A stretch of 64,000 bases of DNA from Albidovulum sp. (GCA_030837785.1 JAUQYA010000023.1:168795-232794), one strand, 5' to 3'. Positions 25,306 through 34,121 are shown, counted from the stretch's first letter. Made by a program: numbers and translations. Notes: generated by a model not told the origin, from the sequence alone.

Positions 25306-27963
25306 GTGACGAAGATCAAGGCCCTTCCGCACGAGGCGCTCAGGCGCCTCGCATGGCCCGTGCGCCTGACGCGGGCCGGAATGGTGGCCGAACGGATCAC
25401 GCGGGGCTTCTGGCCGGTCTGGACCATCCTCTTCGCGCTGATCGCGGCGCTCGCGTTCGGCGCGCAGGACCGGCTGCCGCTCGAGGCCGTGTGGATCGGC
25501 GGGGTGCTGGCGCTTCTCGGCCTTCTCTGGGCGCTTGTCCACGGCATCCGCCGCTTCCGCTGGCCGACCGAGGCCGAGGCGCTCGACCGGCTCGACCGGA
25601 CCCTGCCGGGCCGGCCGATCTCGGCCCTTTCCGACAGCCTCGCGCTTGGCGGGGGCGATGCCGGCACGGCCTCGGTCTGGCGGGCGCATGTGGCCCGGAT
25701 GGCCGAGCGCGCCCGCAAGGCCCGCGCGCCCGCGCCCGACCTGCGCATCGCCGCGCGCGACCCCCTCGCGCTGCGCTATGTCGCGCTGACGGCGCTGGTC
25801 ATGGCGGCGCTCTTCGGCTCGCTCTGGCGGGTGGCCGAGGCGCCGGGCCTGGTGCGGCCGGGCGGCGGCGCGGATGCCGCCACGGGACCGACATGGGAGG
25901 GCTGGGCGGAGCCGCCGGCCTATACCGGGAAACCGGGTCTTTACCTCAACACCGTGCCCGAGGGGGTGCTGGAGTTGCCCGAGGGCAGCCGGATCACGCT
26001 GCGGCTCTATGGCGCGCCCGATGCGACCCCGGTGACGGAAAGCCTGTCGGGCCAGACACCCGCCCCCGCGCCGGAAGGCGCAGGGCCGGCCGAGACCGCG
26101 GCCGTGCGGGCGATGGAGTTCGAAGCGGTCCGGTCCGGCCGCCTGACCATCGGCGGCGCCGGGGGCCGGGACTGGCAGGTCACGATCCTGCCCGACGCGG
26201 CCCCCACCGTCGCCATCACCGGCGAGATCATGCGCGAAGCCGACGGCACCCTGTCGCAGCCCTTCACCGCGAAGGACGACTACGCCGTGACCGGGGGCCG
26301 CGCGATCATCGAGCTTGACCTTGCCGCGACCGACCGCCGCTTTGGGCTCGCGCCCGCACCGGAGCCGCGCGAGCCCCTCGTCTACGACCTGCCGATGCCG
26401 ATCACCGGCAACCGCGCCGAGTTTGCCGAGGCGCTGGTCGAGGACGCCTCGAAGCACCCCTGGGCCAACCTGCCGGTGAAGATGACCTTCGAGGTGACCG
26501 ACGGCCGTGACCAGACCGGGCGGAGCGCGACCGTCTCGCTGCCTCTGCCGGGGCGGCGGTTCTTCGACCCGGTGGCGGCGGCGCTGATCGAGATGCGGCG
26601 CGATCTTCTGTGGGCGCGCGACAACGGCGCGCGCGTCAGCCAGATCCTCCGCGCGCTGACCCACCGGCCCGAGGGGCTGATCCGCAACGAACGCGCCTAT
26701 CTCATGCTTTCGGTAGCGATCCGCCGGCTCGATGCCGCGCTCGCGCAGGGCCGGCTGTCGCCCGACATGCGCGACGAGACCGCCGAGGCGCTCTGGTCGG
26801 TCGCCGAGCTGATCGAGGATGGCGGGCTTTCGAACGCACTCGAACGGATGCAGCAGGCAGAGGAGCGGCTGTCGGAGGCGATCCGCAACGGCGCCTCGCC
26901 GGAGGAAATCCAGAAGCTGATGGACGAGTTGCGGGACGCCACCGACAACTACATCCGCAAACTTGCCGAGAACATGGAGCGGAAGGGCGCCGACGAGCCG
27001 AGCCAGCAGGCCGACGCGGGCCAGCAGATCACCGGCGACCAGCTTCAGCAGATGATGGACGAGATCCAGCGCCTGATGGAGGAAGGCCGCATGGCCGAGG
27101 CGCAGGAACTGCTCGACCAGCTGTCCCGCATGATGGAGAACCTCCGCGTGACCGAAGGCCAGCCCGGCCAGAACGGCCAGCGCGGCCCCGGCGCCCAGGC
27201 GATGGAGAACCTGCGCCAGACGCTGCGCGACCAGCAGGACCTGTCGGACGAGGCGTTCCGCGACATGCAGCAGGGCGGTCAGCAGCAAGGCGGCCAGCAG
27301 CAGGGGCAGGGGGGCGAACGCCAGCTTGGCCAGGAGGGGCAGGATGGCCAGCAGCCCGGCCAGGAGCCCGGCCAGCGCGGCGGCGGCGAGGCGCAGGACG
27401 GCCAGCAGCGCCGCGACGGCGAGGGCGGGCGGCCCGATTCCCTGCGGCCGGGCGAGGGTGGCGATCCCCGCAGCCTTGCCGACCGCCAGCAGTCGCTGCG
27501 CGAGACGCTGAGGCGGCAGGAAGGCGCGTTGCCGGGCGATCCCTCCGACGAACGCGACGCCGCGCGCCGGTCGCTGTCGGAGGCCGGCAGGGCGATGGAG
27601 GAGGCGGAACGCGCGCTGCGCCAGGGCGATACCTCGGGCGCGATCGACCGCCAGGCCGAGGCGATCGAGAACCTGCGCGAGGGGATGCGCAGCCTTGGCG
27701 ATGCGCTCGCGCAGAACCAGCCGCAACAGCCCGGCAACCAAGGCGAAGCCGTCGGCGAGGCCGGGCGCGAGGCGCCGCATGATCCCCTTGGCCGCAGCAC
27801 CGGCCAGTCGGGACGGATCGGGACCGACCAAGACCTGCTGCAGGGCCCCGACGTCTACCGGCGCGCGCGCGATCTTCTCGACGAAATCCGCCGCCGCTCT
27901 GGCGAACAGGCGCGGCCCTCGGAAGAACTCGACTATCTCAGGCGGCTGCTGGGGCGGTTCTGA
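25306..27963 (+). CDS. TIGR02302 / DUF4175 family large membrane protein
   Basis: 885-residue alphaproteobacterial protein. Three membrane helices occur early (about residues 37-53, 62-82 and 160-180), then a large periplasmic region, and a helical domain with LERMQQAEERLSEAIRNGAS and repeated Met/Glu/Gln-rich helices. A Gln/Gly-rich low-complexity segment (about 640-720) carries GGQQQ-type repeats, and the C-terminus is ordered, ending near DYLRRLLGRF. This layout matches TIGR02302, whose function is unknown. A GTG start at 25306 is used. It follows lysA on the same strand by 46 bases. Confidence 0.88.
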   Translation: MTKIKALPHEALRRLAWPVRLTRAGMVAERITRGFWPVWTILFALIAALAFGAQDRLPLEAVWIGGVLALLGLLWALVHGIRRFRWPTEAEALDRLDRTLPGRPISALSDSLALGGGDAGTASVWRAHVARMAERARKARAPAPDLRIAARDPLALRYVALTALVMAALFGSLWRVAEAPGLVRPGGGADAATGPTWEGWAEPPAYTGKPGLYLNTVPEGVLELPEGSRITLRLYGAPDATPVTESLSGQTPAPAPEGAGPAETAAVRAMEFEAVRSGRLTIGGAGGRDWQVTILPDAAPTVAITGEIMREADGTLSQPFTAKDDYAVTGGRAIIELDLAATDRRFGLAPAPEPREPLVYDLPMPITGNRAEFAEALVEDASKHPWANLPVKMTFEVTDGRDQTGRSATVSLPLPGRRFFDPVAAALIEMRRDLLWARDNGARVSQILRALTHRPEGLIRNERAYLMLSVAIRRLDAALAQGRLSPDMRDETAEALWSVAELIEDGGLSNALERMQQAEERLSEAIRNGASPEEIQKLMDELRDATDNYIRKLAENMERKGADEPSQQADAGQQITGDQLQQMMDEIQRLMEEGRMAEAQELLDQLSRMMENLRVTEGQPGQNGQRGPGAQAMENLRQTLRDQQDLSDEAFRDMQQGGQQQGGQQQGQGGERQLGQEGQDGQQPGQEPGQRGGGEAQDGQQRRDGEGGRPDSLRPGEGGDPRSLADRQQSLRETLRRQEGALPGDPSDERDAARRSLSEAGRAMEEAERALRQGDTSGAIDRQAEAIENLREGMRSLGDALAQNQPQQPGNQGEAVGEAGREAPHDPLGRSTGQSGRIGTDQDLLQGPDVYRRARDLLDEIRRRSGEQARPSEELDYLRRLLGRF

Positions 27964-27991
27964 CCGCACGACTGCGCGGCCGCGAGCGGGA

Positions 27992-28870
27992 TCAGTCCGT
28001 TGCCCCCCCCTGGAGCGACTGGGTCAGCGACTGCATCCGCCCGTCGAGCCACTGGCGGCCGGCGTCGATCCCCTTGACGTAGAGCGACAGCGAGGGTTCG
28101 AGTGCGGGCAGCATGCGCGCCAGTGTCGGCGCCAGGACGTAGACGCCCAGGAGCAACGCGGCCGCAAGGAGCGCCGTCGAAAACCCCATGCGGAAGCCGC
28201 TTCGCCGCCGGGCGAGCGTCTCGGGTGCATCGAAGGCGGCGGCCTCGCCGCCGCGTTCGGACGTGGCGCGGAGCGTGGAGTTGATCTCCTCGATGTCGGG
28301 CAGAAGCTCGCGCCGCGCCGCGCGGGAAACCAGCGCATCCTCGTCATAGTCCAGCGCATCGCCGCCAACCTTGGCCCCGCGGTCCCGGGGTGCTTCGCCT
28401 GCCCGTCCGCCGGTCGAGGCCGCCGCGCCGCCGATCGCGGCGGCAAGGCCGAGGTCGGGCTGGGTCTCGATCGGACCTCCCTCCGCGACCCGGGCCTGGG
28501 TCTCGCGCTCGGCCTCCTCGCGCAGCACGTTGCGCACCGCATCGTCGAGCGTCCGGCGCGCCCGTTCGGGAACGGGCATCTCCTCGGGCGCCTGCTCGGC
28601 CGGCTCTTCCGGCTCCTCATCGTGTTCGGCCCAGGCGGCGGAAGGTTCCGGCGCGACCTCGGCGGCGGCGGGCGCTGCGGCAGCAGGCGCCGGCGGCTCG
28701 GCCTCGGCCGGCGCGAGTGCTGCCTCCTCGGCCTCGTCGCCCAGCTGTCTGGCAGACCGTTGAAACCACGCGTGACCGCAATTCGAGCACTGGACATCGC
28801 GTCCGCCGTCGGGGATGACGCTCTCGTCCACTTCGTATTGCGCGCCACAGCTCGGGCAAATCAGACGCAT
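27992..28870 (-). CDS. MJ0042-type zinc-ribbon protein with single membrane helix
   Basis: 292 residues. N-terminal zinc ribbon with Cys5, Cys8, Cys28 and Cys31 in the MJ0042 pattern (LICPSCGAQY, then QCSNCGHAW). A long acidic Ala/Glu/Pro-rich disordered region follows, then one membrane helix (about 225-247, STALLAAALLLGVYVLAPTL), and a short C-terminal domain. Similar proteins occur near ftsE in alphaproteobacteria; the role is unknown, perhaps a membrane-tethered regulator. It diverges from ftsE with a 168-base gap. Confidence 0.85.
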   Translation of the reverse strand: MRLICPSCGAQYEVDESVIPDGGRDVQCSNCGHAWFQRSARQLGDEAEEAALAPAEAEPPAPAAAAPAAAEVAPEPSAAWAEHDEEPEEPAEQAPEEMPVPERARRTLDDAVRNVLREEAERETQARVAEGGPIETQPDLGLAAAIGGAAASTGGRAGEAPRDRGAKVGGDALDYDEDALVSRAARRELLPDIEEINSTLRATSERGGEAAAFDAPETLARRRSGFRMGFSTALLAAALLLGVYVLAPTLARMLPALEPSLSLYVKGIDAGRQWLDGRMQSLTQSLQGGATD

Positions 28871-28998
28871 GGGTTTTCCATCTGCTCAACCAGTCACTGC
28901 ACGGGTCGGGCCGTTCTGGCCTTCATTGTTGCATTGTTGTAGCAACGAAAGGCTTTCCGTCCAAGCGTTTGTGGCCGGGGTCGAAAAAACGGAAGACC

Positions 28999-29020
28999 GG
29001 CATGGCAAATTCGCCATGCC
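28999..29020. promoter_or_regulatory. Perfect inverted repeat in the ftsE leader
   Basis: 8-base arms GGCATGGC and GCCATGCC around AAATTC, ending 18 bases before the ftsE start. It could form an RNA hairpin near the ribosome-binding site (GGAGG at 29026-29030) or be a protein-binding palindrome in the divergent ftsE / zinc-ribbon promoter region. Confidence 0.55.
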
Positions 29021-29038
29021 CGGGCGGAGGACAGGGCG

Positions 29039-29710
29039 GTGATCGAGTTCCAGGACGTGGCGCACGGCTATGGCGGCGGGCGGCTCCTGTCCGGGATGAC
29101 GCTTTCGCTCGCGCCGGGGTCGTTCCACTTTCTCACCGGCCCTTCCGGGGCGGGCAAGTCCACCTTCCTCAAGCTCTGCTACGGCGAGCTTTCGCCGGTT
29201 GCGGGCCGCGTCTCGCTGTTCGGCCAGAACCTCGCCGAGATGAACCGCGACGACATCGCGCGCCTCCGGCGCCGCGTCGGCGTGGTCCACCAGGACTGCC
29301 AGTTCCTTGACCACCTGCCGCTGACCGAGAACGTGGCCCTGCCGCTGACCGTCTCCGACCGCGCCGCCAACCCGTCCGAACTTGACGAGCTTCTGGCCTG
29401 GGTCGGGCTCTCCGGCCAGGCGGCCGCCCTGCCGCCGTCGCTTTCGGGCGGCGAACGCCAGCGCGCGGCGCTGGCGCGCGCCGTCATCATGTCGCCCGAG
29501 GTGCTTCTGGCCGACGAGCCGACGGGCAACCTCGACTGGGACATGTCGCTGCGGCTGCTCACGCTTCTGGTGGAACTGAACCGGATGGGCACCGCGATCC
29601 TCGTCGCCACGCATGACATGAACCTCATCCGCGCCGCCAAGGCGCAGGTGCAGGCGCGCGTGCTGAGGATCCGCGGCGGACAGGTGCAGGTGGCGGGGGC
29701 GGAGCTGTGA
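29039..29710 (+). CDS. ftsE: Cell division ATP-binding protein FtsE
   Basis: 223-residue ABC ATPase that with FtsX regulates septal peptidoglycan hydrolases. Walker A GPSGAGKST, Q-loop HQDCQFLDHLPLTENVALPL, signature LSGGERQRAALARAV, Walker B VLLADEPTGNLD and switch ATHDMNLI are intact. Starts with GTG behind a GGAGG; the stop overlaps ftsX. No ftsY or rpoH is adjacent, unlike in Enterobacteria. Confidence 0.93.
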   Translation: MIEFQDVAHGYGGGRLLSGMTLSLAPGSFHFLTGPSGAGKSTFLKLCYGELSPVAGRVSLFGQNLAEMNRDDIARLRRRVGVVHQDCQFLDHLPLTENVALPLTVSDRAANPSELDELLAWVGLSGQAAALPPSLSGGERQRAALARAVIMSPEVLLADEPTGNLDWDMSLRLLTLLVELNRMGTAILVATHDMNLIRAAKAQVQARVLRIRGGQVQVAGAEL

Positions 29711-30612
29711 GCGGCGGAGCGGCGCGCGCTGTCGCCATGCTGACGGGCGATCCGAGGGCCGACCGGGTGGTGCCCCCTTCGGGCGCAGCGGCGCGGCTCA
29801 CGGTGTTCGCCGCAGCCGCAATGGCCTTCCTCGCGGTCTTCGCGCTGGCGCTTTCGCTTGCCACCGGCCGGCTTGCCGACCGCTGGTCGGAGGCACTGGC
29901 CCAGGGCGCGACGATCCGCATTTCGGCTGCCGCCGGGCAGATGCAGGCGCAGACGCAGCGCGTGCTCGACATCCTCGCGGTCACACCCGGCGTGGCCTCG
30001 GCCCGCGCGCTCGACGCGGCCGAGACGCGGGCGCTCCTCGCGCCGTGGTTCGGCGCGGACCTGCCGGTCGAGACCCTGCCGATCCCGCAGCTTGTGGAAC
30101 TGCGCGAAGATGCCTCGGGCTTCGATGCCGAGGGGCTGCGGCTCAGGCTCGCGGCCGAGGTGCCGGGCGCGGCGCTCGACGACCATGCGCGCTGGCGCCG
30201 GCCGCTCGTGGCGGCGGCCGAACGGCTGCGGCTTCTTGGCCTCCTTTCGCTCGGCCTCATCGGCGGCGCCGCCGCGGCGATGGTGACGCTGGCCGCGCGG
30301 GCGGCGCTGGCGGCGAACGGCCAGGTGATCCGCGTCCTCAGGCTGATCGGGGCGCGCGACGCCTACATCGTCCGTGCCTTCGTCCGCCGCTTCACCCTGC
30401 GCACCTTGGGCGGCGCGTCGGCGGGCACCGCTCTGGGCGTGATCGCGGTCGCGTCCCTGCCGCGGGCGGACGAGGCCGGGGCGTTCCTCACCGGGCTCGG
30501 CTTCTCCGGCACCGGCTGGCTCTGGCCGCTGGCAATCCCGCCCGTCGCCGCTATCGTGGCCTTCTGGGCGACGCGGGAGGCCGCGCTCAGGACGCTGAGG
30601 GGGGTGCAATGA
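29707..30612 (+). CDS. ftsX: Cell division protein FtsX
   Basis: 301-residue partner of FtsE. One N-terminal helix (about residues 28-52), a periplasmic domain of about 120 residues, then three C-terminal helices with LAANGQVIRVLRLIGARDAY, matching FtsX/permease architecture. GTG start overlaps the ftsE stop and its own stop overlaps the acyltransferase ATG (ATGA), so translation is chained. The periplasmic loop would contact an EnvC-like hydrolase activator (family knowledge). Confidence 0.92.
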   Translation: MSGGAARAVAMLTGDPRADRVVPPSGAAARLTVFAAAAMAFLAVFALALSLATGRLADRWSEALAQGATIRISAAAGQMQAQTQRVLDILAVTPGVASARALDAAETRALLAPWFGADLPVETLPIPQLVELREDASGFDAEGLRLRLAAEVPGAALDDHARWRRPLVAAAERLRLLGLLSLGLIGGAAAAMVTLAARAALAANGQVIRVLRLIGARDAYIVRAFVRRFTLRTLGGASAGTALGVIAVASLPRADEAGAFLTGLGFSGTGWLWPLAIPPVAAIVAFWATREAALRTLRGVQ

Positions 30613-31343
30613 GAACGGCGCTGCAATACGTCCTGTCGCTGATCTTCATCGTCCAGATGTATCTGGCGATGGCGGCCTACGCGCTGTTCTGGACCCCGTT
30701 GGTCGTGTTTCGCCGCGATGCCGCCTTCGACGCGATCCATGCCTACTGCCGCTGGGTCCGCGCTTCGGCCGCGGTCCTCGTGGGCCTCAGGTCGGAAATC
30801 CGCGGCGACGTGCCCGAAGACGAGGTGCTGATCGCCGCCAAGCACCAGTCCTTCTTCGACATCATCCTGATCGTCTCGGCGCTGCCGCGTCCGAAATTCA
30901 TCATGAAGAAGGAGCTTCTCTGGGCCCCGATCGTCGGCTGGTATGCGACCCGCATCGGCTGCGTTCCGGTCGACCGCGGCCGCCGCGGCGAGGCGATGAA
31001 GAAGATGGTGGCCGACGTCAGGTCGGGCCTCGCCCAGCCGGGGCAACTCATCATCTACCCCCAGGGCACCCGCGTCGCCGCCGGGGCGCGGAAACCCTAC
31101 AAGGTGGGCGTCGGCGTCCTTTATGCGCAGATCGGGCAGGATTGCGTGCCAGCCGCCACCAATGTCGGCGTCTTCTGGCCGCGCCACGGCCTTCTGCGCA
31201 AGCCAGGCCTTGCCGTCGTTGAATTCCTGCCGCGGATTCCGGCGGGCCTCACGGTCGAGCAGTTCATGACGCGGATCGAGCCCGAGGTGGAGGGCGCCTC
31301 CGACCGCCTCATGGCCGAGGCCGGTTTCGGGGTGGGCGCATGA
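30609..31343 (+). CDS. Lysophospholipid (1-acylglycerol-3-phosphate) acyltransferase
   Basis: 244-residue PlsC-family enzyme that acylates lysophosphatidic acid or a related lysolipid. An N-terminal membrane helix is followed by the HxxxxD motif KHQSFFD, PKFIMKKELLWAPIVGWY (motif II region), and YPQGTR replacing the usual FPEGTR (motif III). ATGA overlap with ftsX and with the following DUF2585 gene makes a four-gene coupled chain, placing phospholipid synthesis next to cell division. Confidence 0.92.
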   Translation: MRTALQYVLSLIFIVQMYLAMAAYALFWTPLVVFRRDAAFDAIHAYCRWVRASAAVLVGLRSEIRGDVPEDEVLIAAKHQSFFDIILIVSALPRPKFIMKKELLWAPIVGWYATRIGCVPVDRGRRGEAMKKMVADVRSGLAQPGQLIIYPQGTRVAAGARKPYKVGVGVLYAQIGQDCVPAATNVGVFWPRHGLLRKPGLAVVEFLPRIPAGLTVEQFMTRIEPEVEGASDRLMAEAGFGVGA

Positions 31344-31900
31344 CCCGGTCGCAGATCGGCTGGCTTTCCGTCGCGCTGGTGGTCGTGGGTGCCGCGGCCC
31401 TGCTCCTGGCGATGGGGCGGGTGCCGATCTGCACCTGCGGCTATGTCAAGCTCTGGCACGGCGAGACCATGAGCAGCGAGAACTCGCAGCACCTGACGGA
31501 CTGGTATACGCCCTCGCATGTGATCCACGGCATCCTCTTCTATGGCGCGCTCTGGTTCCTCGCGCCGCGGATGCCGATCGAATGGCGGCTCTTCCTCGCC
31601 ACCCTCGTCGAGGCCGGGTGGGAGGTTCTCGAGAACACCGACCGGGTGATCGAGCGCTACCGCGCCGTGACCATCTCGCTCGACTACTTCGGCGACAGCG
31701 TGATCAATTCGGTCTTCGACATCCTGGCGATGTTCGTCGGGTTCTGGCTGGCGCGGAAGGCGCCGGTCTGGGTCAGCGTCGCCACGGTGATCGGCTTCGA
31801 GGCGCTGACGACATGGCTGATCCGCGACGGGCTCGCGCTCAACATCCTGATGCTGCTCTGGCCGCTCGACGCGGTGCGGGTCTGGCAGGGCGGGCTTTAG
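31340..31900 (+). CDS. DUF2585 (UPF0314) membrane protein
   Basis: 186-residue integral membrane protein with about five helices. The CTCGYVKLWHGE motif followed by NSQHLTDWYTPSHVIHG and EAGWEVLENTDRVIERYR identifies the alphaproteobacterial UPF0314/DUF2585 family. Conserved His, Asp and Glu face the membrane boundary and suggest an enzyme or metal site; this is inference. Starts by overlapping the acyltransferase stop and ends overlapping the convergent accA stop by four bases. Confidence 0.9.
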   Translation: MTRSQIGWLSVALVVVGAAALLLAMGRVPICTCGYVKLWHGETMSSENSQHLTDWYTPSHVIHGILFYGALWFLAPRMPIEWRLFLATLVEAGWEVLENTDRVIERYRAVTISLDYFGDSVINSVFDILAMFVGFWLARKAPVWVSVATVIGFEALTTWLIRDGLALNILMLLWPLDAVRVWQGGL

Positions 31901-32856
31901 GCGGCGAGCCCCTTCGTCCCCATCGCCAGGAACTTCTCGCGCCGCTCGCGGACGAGATCGGCGGGCTTGCGGCCGGACAGGTCCGCCAGCAGCTCGCCGA
32001 TGGCCTTGCCCACCGCCCGGATCGCATCCTCGCGCCTGCGCTGGGCGCCGCCGAGGGGCTCGGGGATGATCCGGTCGATCACGCCGAGCTTCAGCAGGTC
32101 CTGCGCCGTGAGCCTCAGCGCCATGGCGGCTTCCTTCATCCGCTCGGCATCCTTCCACAGGATCGAGGCGCAGCCCTCGGGCGTGATCACCGAATAGATC
32201 GAATGCTCCAGCATCGCCACCCGGTTCGCGGTGGCAAGCGCCACCGCACCGCCCGACCCGCCCTCGCCGATGACCACGGAAATCAGCGGCACGCCGATCT
32301 GCAGGCATTTCTGCGTCGACCGCGCGATCGCTTCGGACTGGCCGCGCTCCTCGGCACCCTTGCCGGGATAGGCACCGGGCGTGTCGACGAGCGTCACGAC
32401 CGGCAGGCGGAAGCGGTCGGCGAGGTCCATGAGGCGGATCGCCTTGCGATAGCCCTCGGGCCGCGCCATGCCGAAGTTGCGCTCGATCCGGGTCTTGGTG
32501 TCCGATCCCTTCTCCTGGCCGATCACCACCACCGGCTGGTCGTCGAACCGCGCCAGCCCGCCCATGATCGCGTGGTCCTCGGCGAAGTTGCGGTCGCCGG
32601 CAAGCGCGGTGAACTCGGTGAAGAGCGCGTCGACGTAGTCCTTGCAATGCGGCCGGTCGGGATGGCGGGCGACCTGGCATTTCCGCCAGGGATCGAGGCT
32701 CTTGTAGAGGTCGCGCAGCATGTCCGCCGCCTTCTTGTCGAGCGCGGCCGCCTCCTTGGTGACGTCCATCCCCTCGTTCTTGCGCGCGAGCGCCCTGAGC
32801 TCCTCCGCCTTGCCTTCGATCTCGGCCAGGGGTTTTTCGAATTCGAGGTAGTTCAT
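31897..32856 (-). CDS. accA: Acetyl-CoA carboxylase carboxyltransferase subunit alpha
   Basis: 319 residues, full length. AccA with AccD transfers the carboxyl group from biotin to acetyl-CoA to make malonyl-CoA for fatty-acid synthesis. Seen: N-terminal YLEFEKPLAEIEGKAEEL, PVVVIGQEKGSDTK, the crotonase-like VTLVDTPGAYPGKGAEERGQ, and VVIGEGGSGGAVAL. No accD or accBC is nearby. A 41-base spacer precedes a GC-rich gap shared with the mcl1 terminator. Confidence 0.97.
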   Translation of the reverse strand: MNYLEFEKPLAEIEGKAEELRALARKNEGMDVTKEAAALDKKAADMLRDLYKSLDPWRKCQVARHPDRPHCKDYVDALFTEFTALAGDRNFAEDHAIMGGLARFDDQPVVVIGQEKGSDTKTRIERNFGMARPEGYRKAIRLMDLADRFRLPVVTLVDTPGAYPGKGAEERGQSEAIARSTQKCLQIGVPLISVVIGEGGSGGAVALATANRVAMLEHSIYSVITPEGCASILWKDAERMKEAAMALRLTAQDLLKLGVIDRIIPEPLGGAQRRREDAIRAVGKAIGELLADLSGRKPADLVRERREKFLAMGTKGLAA

Positions 32857-33041
32857 GGCGCTCTCCCGCGGTGGGTCAAGGGACCGCTGTCAGGCGCCTA
32901 TATGACGGGAGCCCCGGTCCATTGCAACCGCCGCGGGCCGCGGGGACCCCGGGGGGCCCCGACCTCCGGCGGCAGTAGTCGCGGGACCGAAAGAAGAAGG
33001 GCGGCCACGCTTTCTGTCCGGAAAATACTCTCGGGGGTGAA

Positions 33042-33059
33042 TTGCCGCGCAAGCGGCAA
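33042..33059 (-). terminator. Second hairpin after mcl1
   Basis: Perfect 7-base stem TTGCCGC/GCGGCAA with a four-base GCAA loop directly following the main mcl1 hairpin, giving a tandem double-hairpin end. On the far side is AAATACTCTCGGGGGT (33023-33038), shared with the tag/TlpA intergenic region. Confidence 0.55.
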
Positions 33060-33080
33060 GAGGGGGCCGACGGCCCCCTC
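33060..33080 (-). terminator. Hairpin terminator of mcl1
   Basis: Perfect 9-base stem GAGGGGGCC with complement and a GAC loop, starting 9 bases after the mcl1 stop. It lies immediately before a second hairpin, and lacks a long T-run. Confidence 0.75.
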
Positions 33081-33089
33081 TCGTCGGGC

Positions 33090-34049
33090 TCAGCCGCGCG
33101 CGATCATCTCGGCCTGGCCGACGATGACCTCGGCCTGGCGGATCGAGGCGATGTCGACCAGGCGGCCCTTGTAGACCGCCGCGCCCGCACCCTCGGCCCT
33201 GGCGTTCGCCATCGCCGCGAGGATCTCGCGCGCCTCGGCGACCTTCGCCTCCGAGGGCGTGAACACCTCGTTGGCGAGCGCCACCTGTTTGGGGTGGATC
33301 GCCCATTTGCCGACCATGCCGAGCGTCGCGGAGCGTTTCGCCTGGGCGATGAAGCCCGCATCGTCGGAGAAATCTCCGAACGGACCGTCAACGGGCAGCA
33401 CGCCATGCGTGCGGCAGGCGGCGACGATGGCCGCCTGGGCCCAGTGCCAGGGGTCGGGCCAGTATTTCTGCCCCTCGCGGACCATGTAGTAGTCCTCCTG
33501 CGTGCCGCCGATGCCGGTGGTCTGCATGCCCATCGAGGCGGCGAAATCGGCTGCCCCGAGGCTCATCGCCTGGAGCCGGGGAGAGGCGGCGGCGATTTCC
33601 TCGACGTGGGCGATGCCGGCCGCCGTCTCGATGATCACCTCGAGGCTCACGGGCTTCGCGCGGCCCTTCGCCCGCTCGATCGCCGTGACCAGCGCATCGA
33701 CCGCGTAAACGTCTGACGCGCAACCGACTTTCGGGATCATGATCTGGTCGATCCGGTCGCCGGCCTGCTCCAGCACCTCGACCACGTCGCGATACCAGAA
33801 GGGCGTGTCGAGGCCGTTGATGCGGACCGAGAGGTGCTTCGATCCCCAGTCGATGTCGTTGATCGCCGCGATGATGTTCGCCCTCGCCTGCGGCTTGTCG
33901 TCGGGGGCGACGGAATCCTCGAGGTCGAGGTTGATCACGTCCGCCGCGCTTGCCGCCATCTTCTCGAAGAGCGCGGGCCGGGAGCCCGGGCCGAAGAGCT
34001 GGCAGCGGTTGGCGCGGGCGGGGGGGCTGGGCTGGATGCGGAAGCTCAT
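33090..34049 (-). CDS. mcl1: L-malyl-CoA/beta-methylmalyl-CoA lyase
   Basis: 319-residue CitE-like lyase cleaving beta-methylmalyl-CoA to glyoxylate and propionyl-CoA, and malyl-CoA to glyoxylate and acetyl-CoA, in the ethylmalonyl-CoA pathway. Seen: RSRPALFEKM-type N-terminus (GPGSRPALFEKMAAS), NLDLEDSVAPDDK with Mg-binding Asp/Glu, IMIPKVG, LEVIIETAAGI, GAADFAASMGM and GKWAIHPKQV. Length agrees with the Rhodobacter enzyme. ATG at 34049 has AAGGGA upstream. Divergent from the epimerase gene; a palindrome lies 55 bases upstream. Confidence 0.95.
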   Translation of the reverse strand: MSFRIQPSPPARANRCQLFGPGSRPALFEKMAASAADVINLDLEDSVAPDDKPQARANIIAAINDIDWGSKHLSVRINGLDTPFWYRDVVEVLEQAGDRIDQIMIPKVGCASDVYAVDALVTAIERAKGRAKPVSLEVIIETAAGIAHVEEIAAASPRLQAMSLGAADFAASMGMQTTGIGGTQEDYYMVREGQKYWPDPWHWAQAAIVAACRTHGVLPVDGPFGDFSDDAGFIAQAKRSATLGMVGKWAIHPKQVALANEVFTPSEAKVAEAREILAAMANARAEGAGAAVYKGRLVDIASIRQAEVIVGQAEMIARG

Positions 34050-34103
34050 GGCGGAATCCCTTCGCAAGGAAGTTTCGTGATCTGTCCCGGGTCGGATAGA
34101 ATA

Positions 34104-34121
34104 TTGCGCGCGAGCGCGCAA
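34104..34121. promoter_or_regulatory. Perfect palindrome upstream of mcl1
   Basis: TTGCGCGC-GA-GCGCGCAA: 8-base perfect arms with a two-base centre, in the 230-base divergent region between mcl1 and the dipeptide epimerase. Symmetry and location suggest a regulator binding site; which regulator is unknown. Confidence 0.6.

Noticed and set aside
22248..25748. Minus-strand open frame covering the fusion protein, TetR gene and antisense of lysA
   Set aside because: Only the first 317-residue part matches a family; the remainder is out of frame with the TetR gene and antisense to lysA, a consequence of high GC.
25195..27969. 924-codon minus-strand open frame opposite TIGR02302
   Set aside because: Repetitive Arg/Gly/Ala composition, no family match; it mirrors codon bias of the real plus-strand gene.
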